From Thiohalocapsa sp963695445 (lineage in GTDB: Bacteria > Pseudomonadota > Gammaproteobacteria > Chromatiales > Chromatiaceae): a DNA stretch of 64,000 nt. Position 1 is the first letter of the stretch. Each line of letters starts with the position of its first letter. The position numbers and the translations under genes were made by a program. Location: the NCBI GenBank assembly GCA_963695445.1, contig CAVOGV010000001.1, positions 62,001-126,000 of the forward strand, read 5' to 3'. Below the pieces are notes generated by a model. The model searched no databases. It was not told the DNA's origin and was given only the letters and a program-made list of their open reading frames with translations. This document shows positions 20,926-29,970 of the stretch, one piece after another.

Positions 20926-21759
20926 TTGGCATCCACGCAAAGAGTCGGCGTCTATGTCGACGCCGAGAATATTCGTTACAACGGCGGCTATCAGATGCGC
21001 TACGACGTGCTCAGGCGCTTCGCCGGCCGTGAGAATGGAATCCTTCAACGACTCAATACCTATATCGCCTACGATGAGGAGCGGGCTCGAGAGGACTTCG
21101 AATACAAAAAAAAATCAAAGACCTACCAGCAGATGGTGCGCGACTTTGGCTGGAAGGTCACGACCAAGATCGTCCGCCGCTACACCGATGAGGCCGGCAA
21201 CGTCTCCACCAAGGCCAACGCCGATCTGGACATGGCGGTGGACGCGATGCTGCAGTCCGAGAAACTCGATCTGGTGATCATGGTCACCGGCGACGGCGAT
21301 TTTCTGCAAGTGGTCAACGCGTTGCAGAACCGCGGCTGCCGCGTGGAGTTGATCGCGTTCAAGAACATCTCGCGCAACTTGCAGCAAGAAGTGGATGAAT
21401 TCTGGTCTGGCTACCTGATCCCCGACTTGCTGCCGATCTCCTACGAGCCGCGCAACGAATGGGGTAAGCCGGGCTCCTGCGTGCGCGGGGTCTGCACCAA
21501 ATGGTTTCCGGACAAGGGTTACGGCTTCCTGCGCTTTATCGACAAGCTGTCACCGGACCTCTGGATCACCGACCCGCGCGAGCCCGACTCACCGTACGTC
21601 AGCGTTTTCTGCCACGCCAACGAGGTCGCGGAAGAAGTGGGCGAGGATTTGCTGATGAACCGGGACACGATACTGGAGTTCTATCTCAGCGAAAGCGAGC
21701 AAAAGGACAACGGCCTCGTTGCGAACAACGTACGGCTTGCATTCGGGGTCAATCGCTGA
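20926..21759 (+). CDS. NYN (PIN-like) domain protein with C-terminal cold-shock-like domain
   Basis: 277 residues. The N-terminal NYN/DUF88 (LabA-type) nuclease fold has acidic metal-binding residues in VYVDAENI, KANADLDMAVDAM and VTGDGDFLQVVNAL. The C-terminal ~80 residues (CVRGVCTKWFPDKGYGFLRF ... VFCHANEV) resemble an OB-fold cold-shock RNA-binding domain. An RNA-cleaving or RNA-regulating role is family-based inference. TTG 20926 was chosen because AGGAGG lies 7-8 bases upstream and the next residues lead directly into the domain; the longer frame from 20851 lacks a site. Confidence 0.85.
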   Translation: MASTQRVGVYVDAENIRYNGGYQMRYDVLRRFAGRENGILQRLNTYIAYDEERAREDFEYKKKSKTYQQMVRDFGWKVTTKIVRRYTDEAGNVSTKANADLDMAVDAMLQSEKLDLVIMVTGDGDFLQVVNALQNRGCRVELIAFKNISRNLQQEVDEFWSGYLIPDLLPISYEPRNEWGKPGSCVRGVCTKWFPDKGYGFLRFIDKLSPDLWITDPREPDSPYVSVFCHANEVAEEVGEDLLMNRDTILEFYLSESEQKDNGLVANNVRLAFGVNR

Positions 21760-22088
21760 CGCGGAATCGCGAACTGCCGCGCAGAACGGATGCGGGCGAC
21801 GGGCTAAACTCTCGCGACAGTCAAATCGACCAAAGGGCACGATGGCCGGATGTGGCATGGTTAGGTGCATTGATTTCGATATACCCGGCCAATCCGTTGG
21901 CGGAGAAAGGCAGCCGGCAGCATGGCCCACGCTTCGTATTCAGCCGGCCTGAACCCGATGCCGTGTGTTGGCTGATCAAACCTCGGCAATTCGGAATCAT
22001 CAGGATCGGAGCACCTTAACGAACACGGGAGGTGTCTCGCGCGGGTATGCTTTGCATGGGGGGCCGAGGAACACTCAGGTGGAATCGC
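21760..22088. other. Intergenic region before pilB
   Basis: No gene supported. GGTGGA just before 22089 is the pilB ribosome site. Frames on both strands look like composition-driven shadows. Confidence 0.4.
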
Positions 22089-23813
22089 ATGGCGACTGAA
22101 CAGAAGCAAATCAAACCCGTTGGACTTGCACGCCGGTTGATCAGCGACGAACTGCTCAGTGAACAGCAAGTGCAATTCGCCTACTCCGAGGCGATGCGCA
22201 AGCGCCAGCCGTTTATTGAGTATCTGGTGCAAGAGAAGCTGGTCGACAGCCGCAACATCGCGATATCGGCATCGCTTGAGTTCGGCGTCCCACTGTTGGA
22301 TCTGGACGCCATGGACCTGCTTGAGCTGCCGTTCAATGTCGTAGACGAGAAGCTGATCCGCAAACACAGAGCGCTGCCAATCCATCGGCGGGGCAACCGG
22401 CTGTTCGTCGCCGTATCGGACCCCACCAACGACCGGGCTTTAGATGAGATCCGGTTCCATACTGGAATTGCAACGGACGCAGTCCTTGTAGAGGAGGCCA
22501 AGCTCGCGAGCGCGATCACACAAGTGCTCGAAGCCCAGGACACGACCATGAACGACATCATGGACGCGGACCTGAGCAAGCTCGGCATTGATTCCGGCGA
22601 CGACGACGACGACGATGAGGCACGCGAAAACTCTGACCTGAACGTCGACGATGCACCTGTGGTGCGTTACGTAAACAAGGTGCTGGTAGACGCTATAACG
22701 GCCGAGGCATCAGACATCCATTTCGAACCCTACGAGAAATTCTTCCGCGTTCGCTTCCGCCAAGACGGCATGCTGCACGAGGTGGCGAATCCACCGCTCA
22801 GCATCTCGGGCCGACTTGTGGCCCGGCTCAAGGTCATGTCCCGCATGAATATCGCGGAGCGACGGGTACCGCAGGACGGGCGTATCAAACTCAAGTTGAG
22901 CCGGAGCCGCGACATCGACTTCCGCGTCAATACGCTGCCCACCCTCTATGGTGAAAAGGTGGTGTTGCGTATCCTCGATTCCAGCGCTGCCAACGTAGGC
23001 ATCGATCAGTTGGGGATGGACTCGAAGCAAAAGGAAGACTTCATGGAGTGCATCAACAAGCCCTACGGGATGGTGCTGGTAACCGGCCCCACGGGGTCGG
23101 GCAAGACCGTCACACTGTACTCGGCGCTCAATATCCTGAACAAACCAGAGATCAATATCTCCACCGTAGAAGACCCTGTGGAGATCCAGGTGCCTGGCAT
23201 CAATCAGGTCAACATGAATCAGAAAACCGGCCTGACATTCGCAGCGGCCCTGCGCGCCTTCCTGCGTCAGGATCCGGATATCGTGATGGTCGGTGAGATA
23301 CGCGATCTGGAAACTGCCGAGATCGCGGTCAAGGCGGCGCAAACCGGCCACATGGTGCTGTCCACGTTGCACACCAATGATGCGCCGCAGTCGCTGACGC
23401 GTCTCGCGAACATGGGCGTCCCTCCCTTCAACATCGCCTCTGCGGTACTCTTGATCATGGCCCAGCGTCTGGCACGGCGGCTGTGCGTGCATTGCCGCAA
23501 AGTGGATGACCTGCCGCGGGAAGCCCTGCTGGAAGAAGGTTTTGGTGAAGACGAGATCGCAGAAGGCGTTACGATTTACAAACCGGTCGGGTGCGATCGA
23601 TGTGTGGACGGTTACAAGGGCCGCGTCGGTCTGTTCCAGGTCATCAAGGTATCGGAAGACATGGGCCGTCTGATCATGGAAGGCGGCAACTCCATTCAAC
23701 TCGCTGAACAGGCCGACAAGGAAGGCTATGCCGATCTTCGCAGGTCTGGCCTGTCCAAGGTCAAGGCCGGCATGACCAGTCTCAAAGAACTCAACCGCGT
23801 TACGAAGGACTGA
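22089..23813 (+). CDS. pilB: Type IV pilus extension ATPase PilB
   Basis: 574-residue hexameric GspE-family ATPase that drives pilus extension at the inner-membrane cytoplasmic face. The N-terminal MshEN-type domain (about 1-150) is followed by an acidic linker (DSGDDDDDDE). Then come Walker A GPTGSGKTVTLYSAL, Asp-box residues, Walker B DPDIVMVGEIRD and His-box STLHTNDA, and the zinc-binding CVHC...CDRCVDGYKG near the end. ATG 22089 follows GGTGGA. pilC starts 5 bases after the stop, so pilB-pilC-pilD-coaE is one operon. Confidence 0.96.
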   Translation: MATEQKQIKPVGLARRLISDELLSEQQVQFAYSEAMRKRQPFIEYLVQEKLVDSRNIAISASLEFGVPLLDLDAMDLLELPFNVVDEKLIRKHRALPIHRRGNRLFVAVSDPTNDRALDEIRFHTGIATDAVLVEEAKLASAITQVLEAQDTTMNDIMDADLSKLGIDSGDDDDDDEARENSDLNVDDAPVVRYVNKVLVDAITAEASDIHFEPYEKFFRVRFRQDGMLHEVANPPLSISGRLVARLKVMSRMNIAERRVPQDGRIKLKLSRSRDIDFRVNTLPTLYGEKVVLRILDSSAANVGIDQLGMDSKQKEDFMECINKPYGMVLVTGPTGSGKTVTLYSALNILNKPEINISTVEDPVEIQVPGINQVNMNQKTGLTFAAALRAFLRQDPDIVMVGEIRDLETAEIAVKAAQTGHMVLSTLHTNDAPQSLTRLANMGVPPFNIASAVLLIMAQRLARRLCVHCRKVDDLPREALLEEGFGEDEIAEGVTIYKPVGCDRCVDGYKGRVGLFQVIKVSEDMGRLIMEGGNSIQLAEQADKEGYADLRRSGLSKVKAGMTSLKELNRVTKD

Positions 23814-23818
23814 ACCGA

Positions 23819-25063
23819 ATGGCTGTTAGCGCTGCCCAAAAGGCCAAGCCGAAGGCAGAAAAGGCGTACGAATTCGCCTGGGAGGGCGTTGATCGACGCG
23901 GCAACCGCGTCAAGGGTGCCCAACGCGCGGCCAGCGTTGCCATGGTGCGCGCCGACCTGCGCCGCCAAGGAGTGAATCCGCTCAAGGTCCGCAAGAAGGC
24001 GCAGCCCCTGTTCGGTAGCGGCAAGCGCAAGATCACCAGTCAGGACATCTCGGTCTTCACCCGTCAACTGGCAACGATGATGTCCGCCGGCGTGCCGCTG
24101 GTGCAGTCGTTCGACATCGTCGGCCGTGGCCACGAAAACCCGTCGATGCAGGAACTGCTGCTCGAAATCAAACAGGACATCGAGAACGGCACGGCCATGG
24201 CCGACGCGCTTGGCAAGCATCCGGATTATTTCGACGATCTGGTCTGCAATCTGGTCGCTGCCGGCGAGGCCGCCGGTGTGCTTGATATCCTGCTGGACAA
24301 AATCGCGACCTACAAGGAAAAGACCGAGTCGATCAAGGGCAAGATCAAGAAGGCGCTGTTCTACCCCGCCGCCGTCATCATCGTCGCCATCCTGGTCACG
24401 GTCATCATCTTGCTGTTCGTCATCCCGCAGTTCAAGGCCCTCTTCAGCAGCTTCGGCGCCGACCTACCAGCCTTCACGCTGCTCGTCATCGGCCTGTCGG
24501 ACTTCATGCGCGACTGGTGGTGGGCGATGGCAGTGGTGGCTGGCGGGACTGTCTACGGCATCGGCAAGCTGCATCGGCAGTCACGGAAATTCCGCGAAAT
24601 CATCGATCGGGCAGCGCTGAACATGCCCATCATCGGCAAGATCCTACACAAGGCGGCAGTCGCTCGCTTTGCCCGCACCCTATCCACGATGTTCGCCGCG
24701 GGCGTGCCGCTGGTGGATGCGCTGGACTCGGTCGCGGGCGCCACCGGCAACATCGTCTACACCGACGCCGTGCGCAAGATGCGCGAGGAGGTAGCCACCG
24801 GCCAGAGCCTGCAATTGTCCATGCGTCAGCGCAACCTGTTTCCGCATATGGTGATCCAGATGACCGCCATCGGCGAGGAATCCGGATCACTGGACGACAT
24901 GCTGGCGAAGGTTGCCGATTTCTACGAAGAAGAGGTCGACAACGCCGTGGACGCCCTCAGCAGCCTGCTGGAGCCGCTGATCATGGTCGTCATTGGTGGT
25001 CTGGTCGGCGGTCTCGTGGTCGCCATGTACTTGCCGATCTTCAAGCTGGCCGCGGTTGTCTGA
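23819..25063 (+). CDS. pilC: Type IV pilus inner-membrane platform protein PilC
   Basis: 414-residue GspF-family platform protein. Two homologous T2SF cytoplasmic domains are visible (QDISVFTRQLATMMSAGVPLVQSFD and VARFARTLSTMFAAGVPLVDALD), with membrane segments around AAVIIVAILVTVIILLFVIP, WWWAMAVVAGG, and the C-terminal LIMVVIGGLVGGLVVAMYLPIF. It couples PilB motion to pilin insertion. Confidence 0.96.
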   Translation: MAVSAAQKAKPKAEKAYEFAWEGVDRRGNRVKGAQRAASVAMVRADLRRQGVNPLKVRKKAQPLFGSGKRKITSQDISVFTRQLATMMSAGVPLVQSFDIVGRGHENPSMQELLLEIKQDIENGTAMADALGKHPDYFDDLVCNLVAAGEAAGVLDILLDKIATYKEKTESIKGKIKKALFYPAAVIIVAILVTVIILLFVIPQFKALFSSFGADLPAFTLLVIGLSDFMRDWWWAMAVVAGGTVYGIGKLHRQSRKFREIIDRAALNMPIIGKILHKAAVARFARTLSTMFAAGVPLVDALDSVAGATGNIVYTDAVRKMREEVATGQSLQLSMRQRNLFPHMVIQMTAIGEESGSLDDMLAKVADFYEEEVDNAVDALSSLLEPLIMVVIGGLVGGLVVAMYLPIFKLAAVV

Positions 25064-25154
25064 CGCCATCGGCCTGAAGCCAACGTTCCGATTCCCATGA
25101 TCGGGGCACAAATTGGCAGCCAACGCGGTTACGCATTCCGAGCGGGAGACAACC

Positions 25155-26045
25155 ATGGATTACGCGCAGGCCCTCGCGCAGATGCCGGCGCTGCTGTACG
25201 CAAGCACCGCGGCGCTGGGATTGGTCATCGGCAGCTTTCTCAACGTCGTCATCCTACGCCTGCCGCGCATGATGGAGCGCGACTGGCGCCAGGAATGCGC
25301 CGAGTTGCTCGCTGATGCAGCCAACGCCGATGGCGCTGCTGTAGACAGCGCGGAGCGGCTGACTCTGTCCACCCCCGGCTCCAGCTGCCCGAACTGCGGC
25401 CATCACATCCAACCCTGGGAAAACATCCCGGTCCTGAGCTTCCTGCTGCTGCGAGGGCGATGCAGCAACTGCGCCAAACGCATCTCCTGGCGCTATCCGC
25501 TGATCGAGGCCCTGACCGCCCTGCTGTCGCTGATCGTCATCTGGCAGTTCGGCCCCTCGCTGCAGGGCGCCTTTGCGCTCGTCCTGACATGGGGGTTGAT
25601 CGCGCTAGCGGCCATCGATGTCGACACACAATTGTTGCCGGACGACATTACGCTGCCTCTGCTCTGGCTCGGGCTGCTGCTCAGCGTTCAGGGCCTATTC
25701 GTCGACAGCGAGACGGCCATCATCGGCGCCGTTGCCGGCTATATGGGCCTTTGGTTGGTGTTTCATCTGTTCCGGCTACTGACCGGCAAGGAGGGCATGG
25801 GGCGCGGTGACTTCAAGTTGCTGGCCCTGTTCGGCGCCTGGCTCGGCTGGCAGTCGCTACCGCAGATCCTGCTGCTGTCGACAATCCCCGGCGCCCTGTT
25901 CGGCATCGCCCTAATCGCCACGGGTCGCAGCGAGCGCAGAACGCCCATCGCCTTCGGCCCGTTCCTAGCCATCGCCGGCTGGATCAGCCTGGTCTGGGGC
26001 GATGCCATCACCCAGGCATACCTGCGCTGGAGTGGGCTCGCTTGA
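25155..26045 (+). CDS. pilD: Prepilin peptidase / N-methyltransferase PilD
   Basis: 296-residue polytopic membrane aspartyl protease that cleaves prepilin leaders after Gly and N-methylates the new Phe. The zinc-binding loop CPNCGHHI...CSNCAKRISWRYP is present. The two catalytic Asp are in AIDVDTQLLPDDITLP and GMGRGDFKLLALFGAWLG. ATG 25155 follows GGGAG. The stop overlaps the TTG start of coaE (TTGA at 26042). It should process the minor pilins of both operons in this window. Confidence 0.96.
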   Translation: MDYAQALAQMPALLYASTAALGLVIGSFLNVVILRLPRMMERDWRQECAELLADAANADGAAVDSAERLTLSTPGSSCPNCGHHIQPWENIPVLSFLLLRGRCSNCAKRISWRYPLIEALTALLSLIVIWQFGPSLQGAFALVLTWGLIALAAIDVDTQLLPDDITLPLLWLGLLLSVQGLFVDSETAIIGAVAGYMGLWLVFHLFRLLTGKEGMGRGDFKLLALFGAWLGWQSLPQILLLSTIPGALFGIALIATGRSERRTPIAFGPFLAIAGWISLVWGDAITQAYLRWSGLA

Positions 26046-26680
26046 TCCCGTTCACCGTTGCATTGACCGGCGGCATCGGTAGCGGCAAGAGCACGGTATC
26101 GGCGTTGTTCGCAAGGCTCGGCGTCGACATCATCGACGCCGACGAGGTCTCCCACTCGCTGACGGCCCGCCATGGCGCCGCACTACCGGACATCGCCGCG
26201 GCCTTCGGCGAGGACTTAATCGACGCCGATGGCAACCTCGACCGCACCGCACTCCGCGCCCTGGTGTTCGATGATCCCGGCGCACGCAAGCGCCTCGAAC
26301 ACATTCTGCATCCACCCATTCGCGCCGAGATGCAGGTGCGCCTGACGCGGGCCGCCGGCCCCTATGCCATCCTCGCCATCCCGCTGCTGTTCGAAACCGG
26401 CCAACGCGACCTCGCCGACCGCGTGCTAGTGATCGACGTTCCCGAGTCCACCCAGATCGAACGCGTCAAGGCCCGCAACGGCCTCGACGAAGACCAAATC
26501 CGCCGCATCATGGCTAGCCAGGTCAGCCGCGCCGAGCGCCTCGCCGGCGCCGACGACGTCATCGACAACAGCGGTGCGACCGAAGACCTCACCCCGCAAG
26601 TTGCACGCCTGCACCACCACTACCTCTCCCTCAAAAAGGGGTCAGAACCGAATGGCACTAAGCTAAGCGCAAGCACTTGA
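26042..26680 (+). CDS. coaE: Dephospho-CoA kinase (C-terminus altered by an IS insertion)
   Basis: Catalyses the last step of CoA synthesis. P-loop GGIGSGKSTV, then DADEVSHSL, AIPLLFETG and the lid region VKARNGLDEDQIRRIMASQ. The TTG start overlaps the pilD stop, the usual gammaproteobacterial arrangement. The natural end is around HHHYLSL. The last ~15 codons (KKGSEPNGTKLSAST) are read from the left end of the IS4-family element, so the insertion replaced the native stop without touching the catalytic core. Confidence 0.93.
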   Translation: MIPFTVALTGGIGSGKSTVSALFARLGVDIIDADEVSHSLTARHGAALPDIAAAFGEDLIDADGNLDRTALRALVFDDPGARKRLEHILHPPIRAEMQVRLTRAAGPYAILAIPLLFETGQRDLADRVLVIDVPESTQIERVKARNGLDEDQIRRIMASQVSRAERLAGADDVIDNSGATEDLTPQVARLHHHYLSLKKGSEPNGTKLSAST

Positions 26681-28247
26681 AAAAGCTTCGGGAAAGCTGG
26701 CCCGGATGATAGGGTGAAATTGCCAGATCACACCGACCACCTGAAGAACCAACCTTCAGTCATGCTAGCCATCGTCCGGCCTTAGAGCAACACAAATGCG
26801 TTCAGCGCCGCGCCGAGGAGACCGACTCCTACGCTTTCTTCAACCTGTTGACCAGCGCGCAACTACTCGACGGGGTAGAGGAACTGCTGCCGGTGCATCG
26901 TGAACGGTGCCTGATCGAAAACTAGGCCGCCAACGGAGACGTTGTCGCTGTTTCTGGCGCAGGTACTCTCGGCCGATGGCAGCTGCCAACAGGCGGTCGA
27001 TGAGGCGCTGATCAAGCGCGTCATTGGCGGTCTGCCGGGCTGCGCTGCGAGCACGAGCGCTTACTGCCAGGCGCGCGCACGCTTGCCGACAACGGTGATC
27101 TCGACGCTACCGCGGCGGGTGGGAGGCCTGATCGGCGCAGGTGCACCATGCTGGTGGCATGCGTGGAATCGCCCGGTACGCCTGGTCGATGGCGCGACCA
27201 TGACCATGGCGGACACGGAGCCAAATCAGGCTGTCTATCCGCAGCCGAGCAGCCAGAAACCCGGCTTGGGCTTTCCGATCTGTCGCATGGTGGCGCTGAT
27301 CTGCCTAGGCAGTGGCGCGCTGCTCGATGCCGCCACCGGCCCGTGCGAAGGCCAGTGTGGACTCAGGGGCAGCGACGAGCAGACCTGGCTGCGCGGCCTA
27401 CTCGATGCGCTTGAGGCGGACGATATCCTGCTCGGCGACGCCTTCTACCCGACCTACTTTCTGCTCTGCGATCTGGTGCGACGTGGCGTCAACGGGGTGT
27501 TCGAGCAGTACGGTGCACGCAACCGCAGCACCGACTTCAAGACCGGGGAGAAGCTCGGCGTACGTGATCATCTGGTGGTGCTGGAGAAACCATTGAGGCG
27601 ACTGGATTGGATGACGCCGGAGCAGTACGCACCAGCTCCGGCAACGCTGAAGGTGCGCGAGTGGCTGGTAGCACTTTTCTGGGCCGATGGAAAGATCATG
27701 GTCACCACCTTCCTGGATGCCAAAGCGGCTCCGAAGAACAAATTGAAGGTGCTGTACCTACGCCGCTGGAACGTGGAACTGGATCTGCGCAACATCAAGA
27801 CCACCCTCGGCATGGCGCGGCTGCGCTGCAAGACCCCGGCGATGGTCGTCAAGGAACTGTGGGTCTACCTCCTGGCCTACAACCTGATCCGTTTGCTCAT
27901 GGCCCAAGCCGCTTTGCTAGCCGATCAAGTCCCCCGGCAACTGAGCTTCAAGCACACCGTGCAAGTCTGGTTGTCCTGGCAGCAACGCGGCGGCGCAACC
28001 TCCGACGGCGTCTGCATCCTTGCCGTACTCAGCCTGATTGCCGAGCCGTGCGTCGGACTGCGACCCGGTCGCATTGAGCCCCGAGCGCTGAAACGTCGCG
28101 CCAACGCCTACCCGTTGTTGACCAAGCCGAGAAAAGCCGCTCGCGCTGAGGTCCGCGAACATGGACATCCGAAAAAAAAACGGTAAATCAGACCCGTATC
28201 CAGCTCACCGCAATGCGGCCCCGCTTATCTTAGTGCCATTCGGGTCA
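26640..28247 (+). mobile_element. IS4-family insertion sequence, copy 1
   Basis: Bounded by inverted repeats: CCGAATGGCACTAAG at 26648-26662 and its complement CTTAGTGCCATTCGG at 28229-28243, with GGGGTCAG / CGGGTCAG at the outer edges. It contains one transposase gene. The left end lies in the coaE 3' end, and the right end abuts the 5' end of a group II intron at 28248. It is nearly identical to, and in the same orientation as, the copy at 40184-41557. Confidence 0.85.
26761..28186 (+). pseudogene. IS4-family transposase (copy 1, N-terminal frame break)
   Basis: The main frame (TTG 26942 to 28186, 414 residues) is a DDE transposase: first Asp in VRLVDGATMTMADT, second in LGDAFYPTYF, and Glu in the Y-R-E-K-like RRWNVELDLRNIKTTLGM. 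The expected N-terminus (SYAFFNLLTSAQLLDGVEELLPVHRER) is present but in a different frame, which ends at TAG 26923. A +1 shift at GAA AAC TAG would join it to RPPTETLSLFLAQVLS. Copy 2 carries the same junction, so this is not a chance sequencing error. No ATG starts the N-terminal frame. Confidence 0.8.
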
Positions 28248-28692
28248 GTGCGGCCTGGCAAGGCCGCGTGTTATAGCGGGGGGGGAATCCCGCCTGGGTA
28301 ATCGTGCGCCGCGAGCCCAGTATCGAGCCTTGCGGCGCGACTGGTAACAGGCGCGTCGATGCGTAGGCACGAAAGCAGGCGAGGTGCAAAGGTAACGGGT
28401 GGAGCCGACCTTGAAGGTGTTGAGCCCAGAAAATTTTGTCGTTGGAGAGCGCCGACGGGTTTGGCCCCCGGCAGGCAACAACCGGCGTTGCGCAACGGCG
28501 AGCGACGCGGGTACTCCCCGGGGTCCGAGCCCGTGTCGAGCCTGACAATGAGAGCACGTCGCAACCAGGGAGATCCACGTGTTGGTCCGCTGGAGGCGGG
28601 CACCCGTGAACAAGTGTAGATAGCGACGACACGCGCGGTGATGTGTGGAAGTCGGAGCCATCCATAGTAGGGTTGACGCCCGGTAATGGTAG
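28248..28692 (+). mobile_element. Group II intron 5' fragment (no reverse transcriptase)
   Basis: Starts GTGCGGCCTGGCAAGGCCGCG (28248-28268), a 5' GUGYG end with a stem, followed by a long GC-rich structured region lacking any sensible frame. The 5' portion parallels the second intron (minus strand, from 39709: GCGGCCGGCAAGGCCGCG then GGGTGAAAGTCCC). The reverse-transcriptase region and the 3' domains V/VI are missing. The intron begins exactly at the right edge of IS4 copy 1 and is cut at about 28692 by the IS1595-type remnant. Minus-strand open frames across it are antisense artefacts. Confidence 0.55.
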
Positions 28693-28962
28693 CTGTGTGA
28701 GCAGGTACAAGGCCAGGAACCAGATCGTCAGCGGCAACTTGCTGTAGGCGACCACGGTGCCTGCGGTCAGCGAGGTCTGATGCCGGCAGTGCTTGCACTG
28801 CAGCAGGCCGCGTGTCTGAATCTTGGTATACCCCTCGGCACGACCGCACCCCGGAAAGACGAACCCGCGCGGCCAGCGCCACCTGAACACCGCCTCCGCA
28901 CACTGCGCCTCGCTGCCGTAGGCGGCGAGAAACTCGGGCAGGCTCAGACCCCTCTGGAATTG
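28693..28962 (-). pseudogene. IS1595-family transposase N-terminal remnant
   Basis: About 90 residues remain: FQRGLSLPEFLAAYGSE, a zinc-ribbon-like region ending LLQCKHCRHQTSLTAGTV, and KLPLTIWFLALYLLTQ. These are the N-terminal features of IS1595/ISXO2-type transposases. The DDE catalytic domain is absent, the frame running straight into the antisense of the group II intron. One zinc-ligand Cys appears changed (FPGCG). No clear start codon is visible. Confidence 0.7.
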
Positions 28963-29235
28963 CACTCTATATCTCGGCCATCGGTCGGCTCCGCTGGGGT
29001 GGACACGGTGCCAGTGTGCGCGCGCCGACGGCTCAGAACGCGAGCCTCCTGAGGCTCGTGGGTAATCAGGACAGGCCTTGCGAGTATGGCCGATAGACTG
29101 AGACTGGGACGTCGTTCTCACTTGCCTATCTGAGCCGTGCATATACTCCTAACCGAGCAGCACTGCGTAGATCGCCTTGCGCTGTCTGCCGGCCTAATAA
29201 TTGCCTTGTCCAGAAATGTCACAGAAGCATTCCAA
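28963..29235. other. Upstream region of the HAMP-protein gene
   Basis: Holds the decayed 5' side of the IS1595-type remnant and the leader of the gene at 29236. Base composition drops visibly in GC from here onward. No gene is supported. Confidence 0.35.
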
Positions 29236-29838
29236 ATGAAAACTGACCGAACAACATGGAAGCGTCGCAGACTGATCGTCAACAAGCAGTTTCAGCAAAG
29301 CTATATTTTGCTTGCCGTATTAGCGGCAATTTTGATTTACAACGCGCTATTGGTCTACGCATTCGTCTTCTACGATCCTTTGTTATATGCCGGCTTCACG
29401 TTCTCCCAGGCATTTGGCATTGCTGTTGTTGAGCTTGTTATCATCGCCCTCGCTGCGGCGCATGGTCTCACGACGAGCAAGAAGCTCGCCGGCCCTGTTC
29501 ACGGCATGTTGCGCGTTTTGCAAGCGCTCGACAAAGGGGACTTCTCTGCCCGCATCGCGATACGAAAAGGTGAATACTTCAGTGACGTGGTTCAGTTGGT
29601 CAATCATAGCCTTGACGGCCTCGAGGAGCGAATCATTGACTTGAAACATACCGCAGCCGAGATGCAGCAGCGTCTCGCAGCGGGCGAAAATGTTTCGGCT
29701 CACCTTGCGACGTTGCAGAGTCAGCTCGATGCATTTAAGACAACGAGCGGCGAAGAAGCAAGGCGCTACGACGCGCAGCCTGGCAGCACGGCAGCAGAGG
29801 AGAACTCGAGACCAGACAAGGCGGCCAAACTCGCATAG
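29236..29838 (+). CDS. Membrane protein with HAMP-like domain
   Basis: 200 residues. A basic N-terminus (KTDRTTWKRRRLIV) precedes two membrane helices at about 22-45 (YILLAVLAAILIYNALLVYAFVF) and 56-78 (FGIAVVELVIIALAAAHGL). Then comes a HAMP-like segment (AGPVHGMLRVLQALDKGDFSARIAIRKGEYFSDVVQLVNHSL) and a coiled, polar tail. It resembles the membrane part of a chemoreceptor or sensor without an output domain. ATG 29236 was preferred over 29137 because the basic-then-hydrophobic start is sensible there. It lies immediately upstream of pilin operon 2 on the same strand, so a role in sensing for that system is possible but unproven. Confidence 0.7.
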   Translation: MKTDRTTWKRRRLIVNKQFQQSYILLAVLAAILIYNALLVYAFVFYDPLLYAGFTFSQAFGIAVVELVIIALAAAHGLTTSKKLAGPVHGMLRVLQALDKGDFSARIAIRKGEYFSDVVQLVNHSLDGLEERIIDLKHTAAEMQQRLAAGENVSAHLATLQSQLDAFKTTSGEEARRYDAQPGSTAAEENSRPDKAAKLA

Positions 29839-29970
29839 CGCTGATCCGTCTCGGCCACAGAGGAATTTAAACATTCACATCTACAATAGGGTCAGGCGCG
29901 ACTCCCCTTCGATCTTAAGCGGGCAGCGTCAAGAGCACTACGAATAGCGAAAGACAGCGGCACCGGTAGC

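Noticed and set aside
28245..28660. Protein-like minus-strand frames (CFRAYASTRLLPVAPQGS and similar)
   Set aside because: They are antisense to a group II intron fragment; such frames are commonly misannotated as hypothetical proteins.
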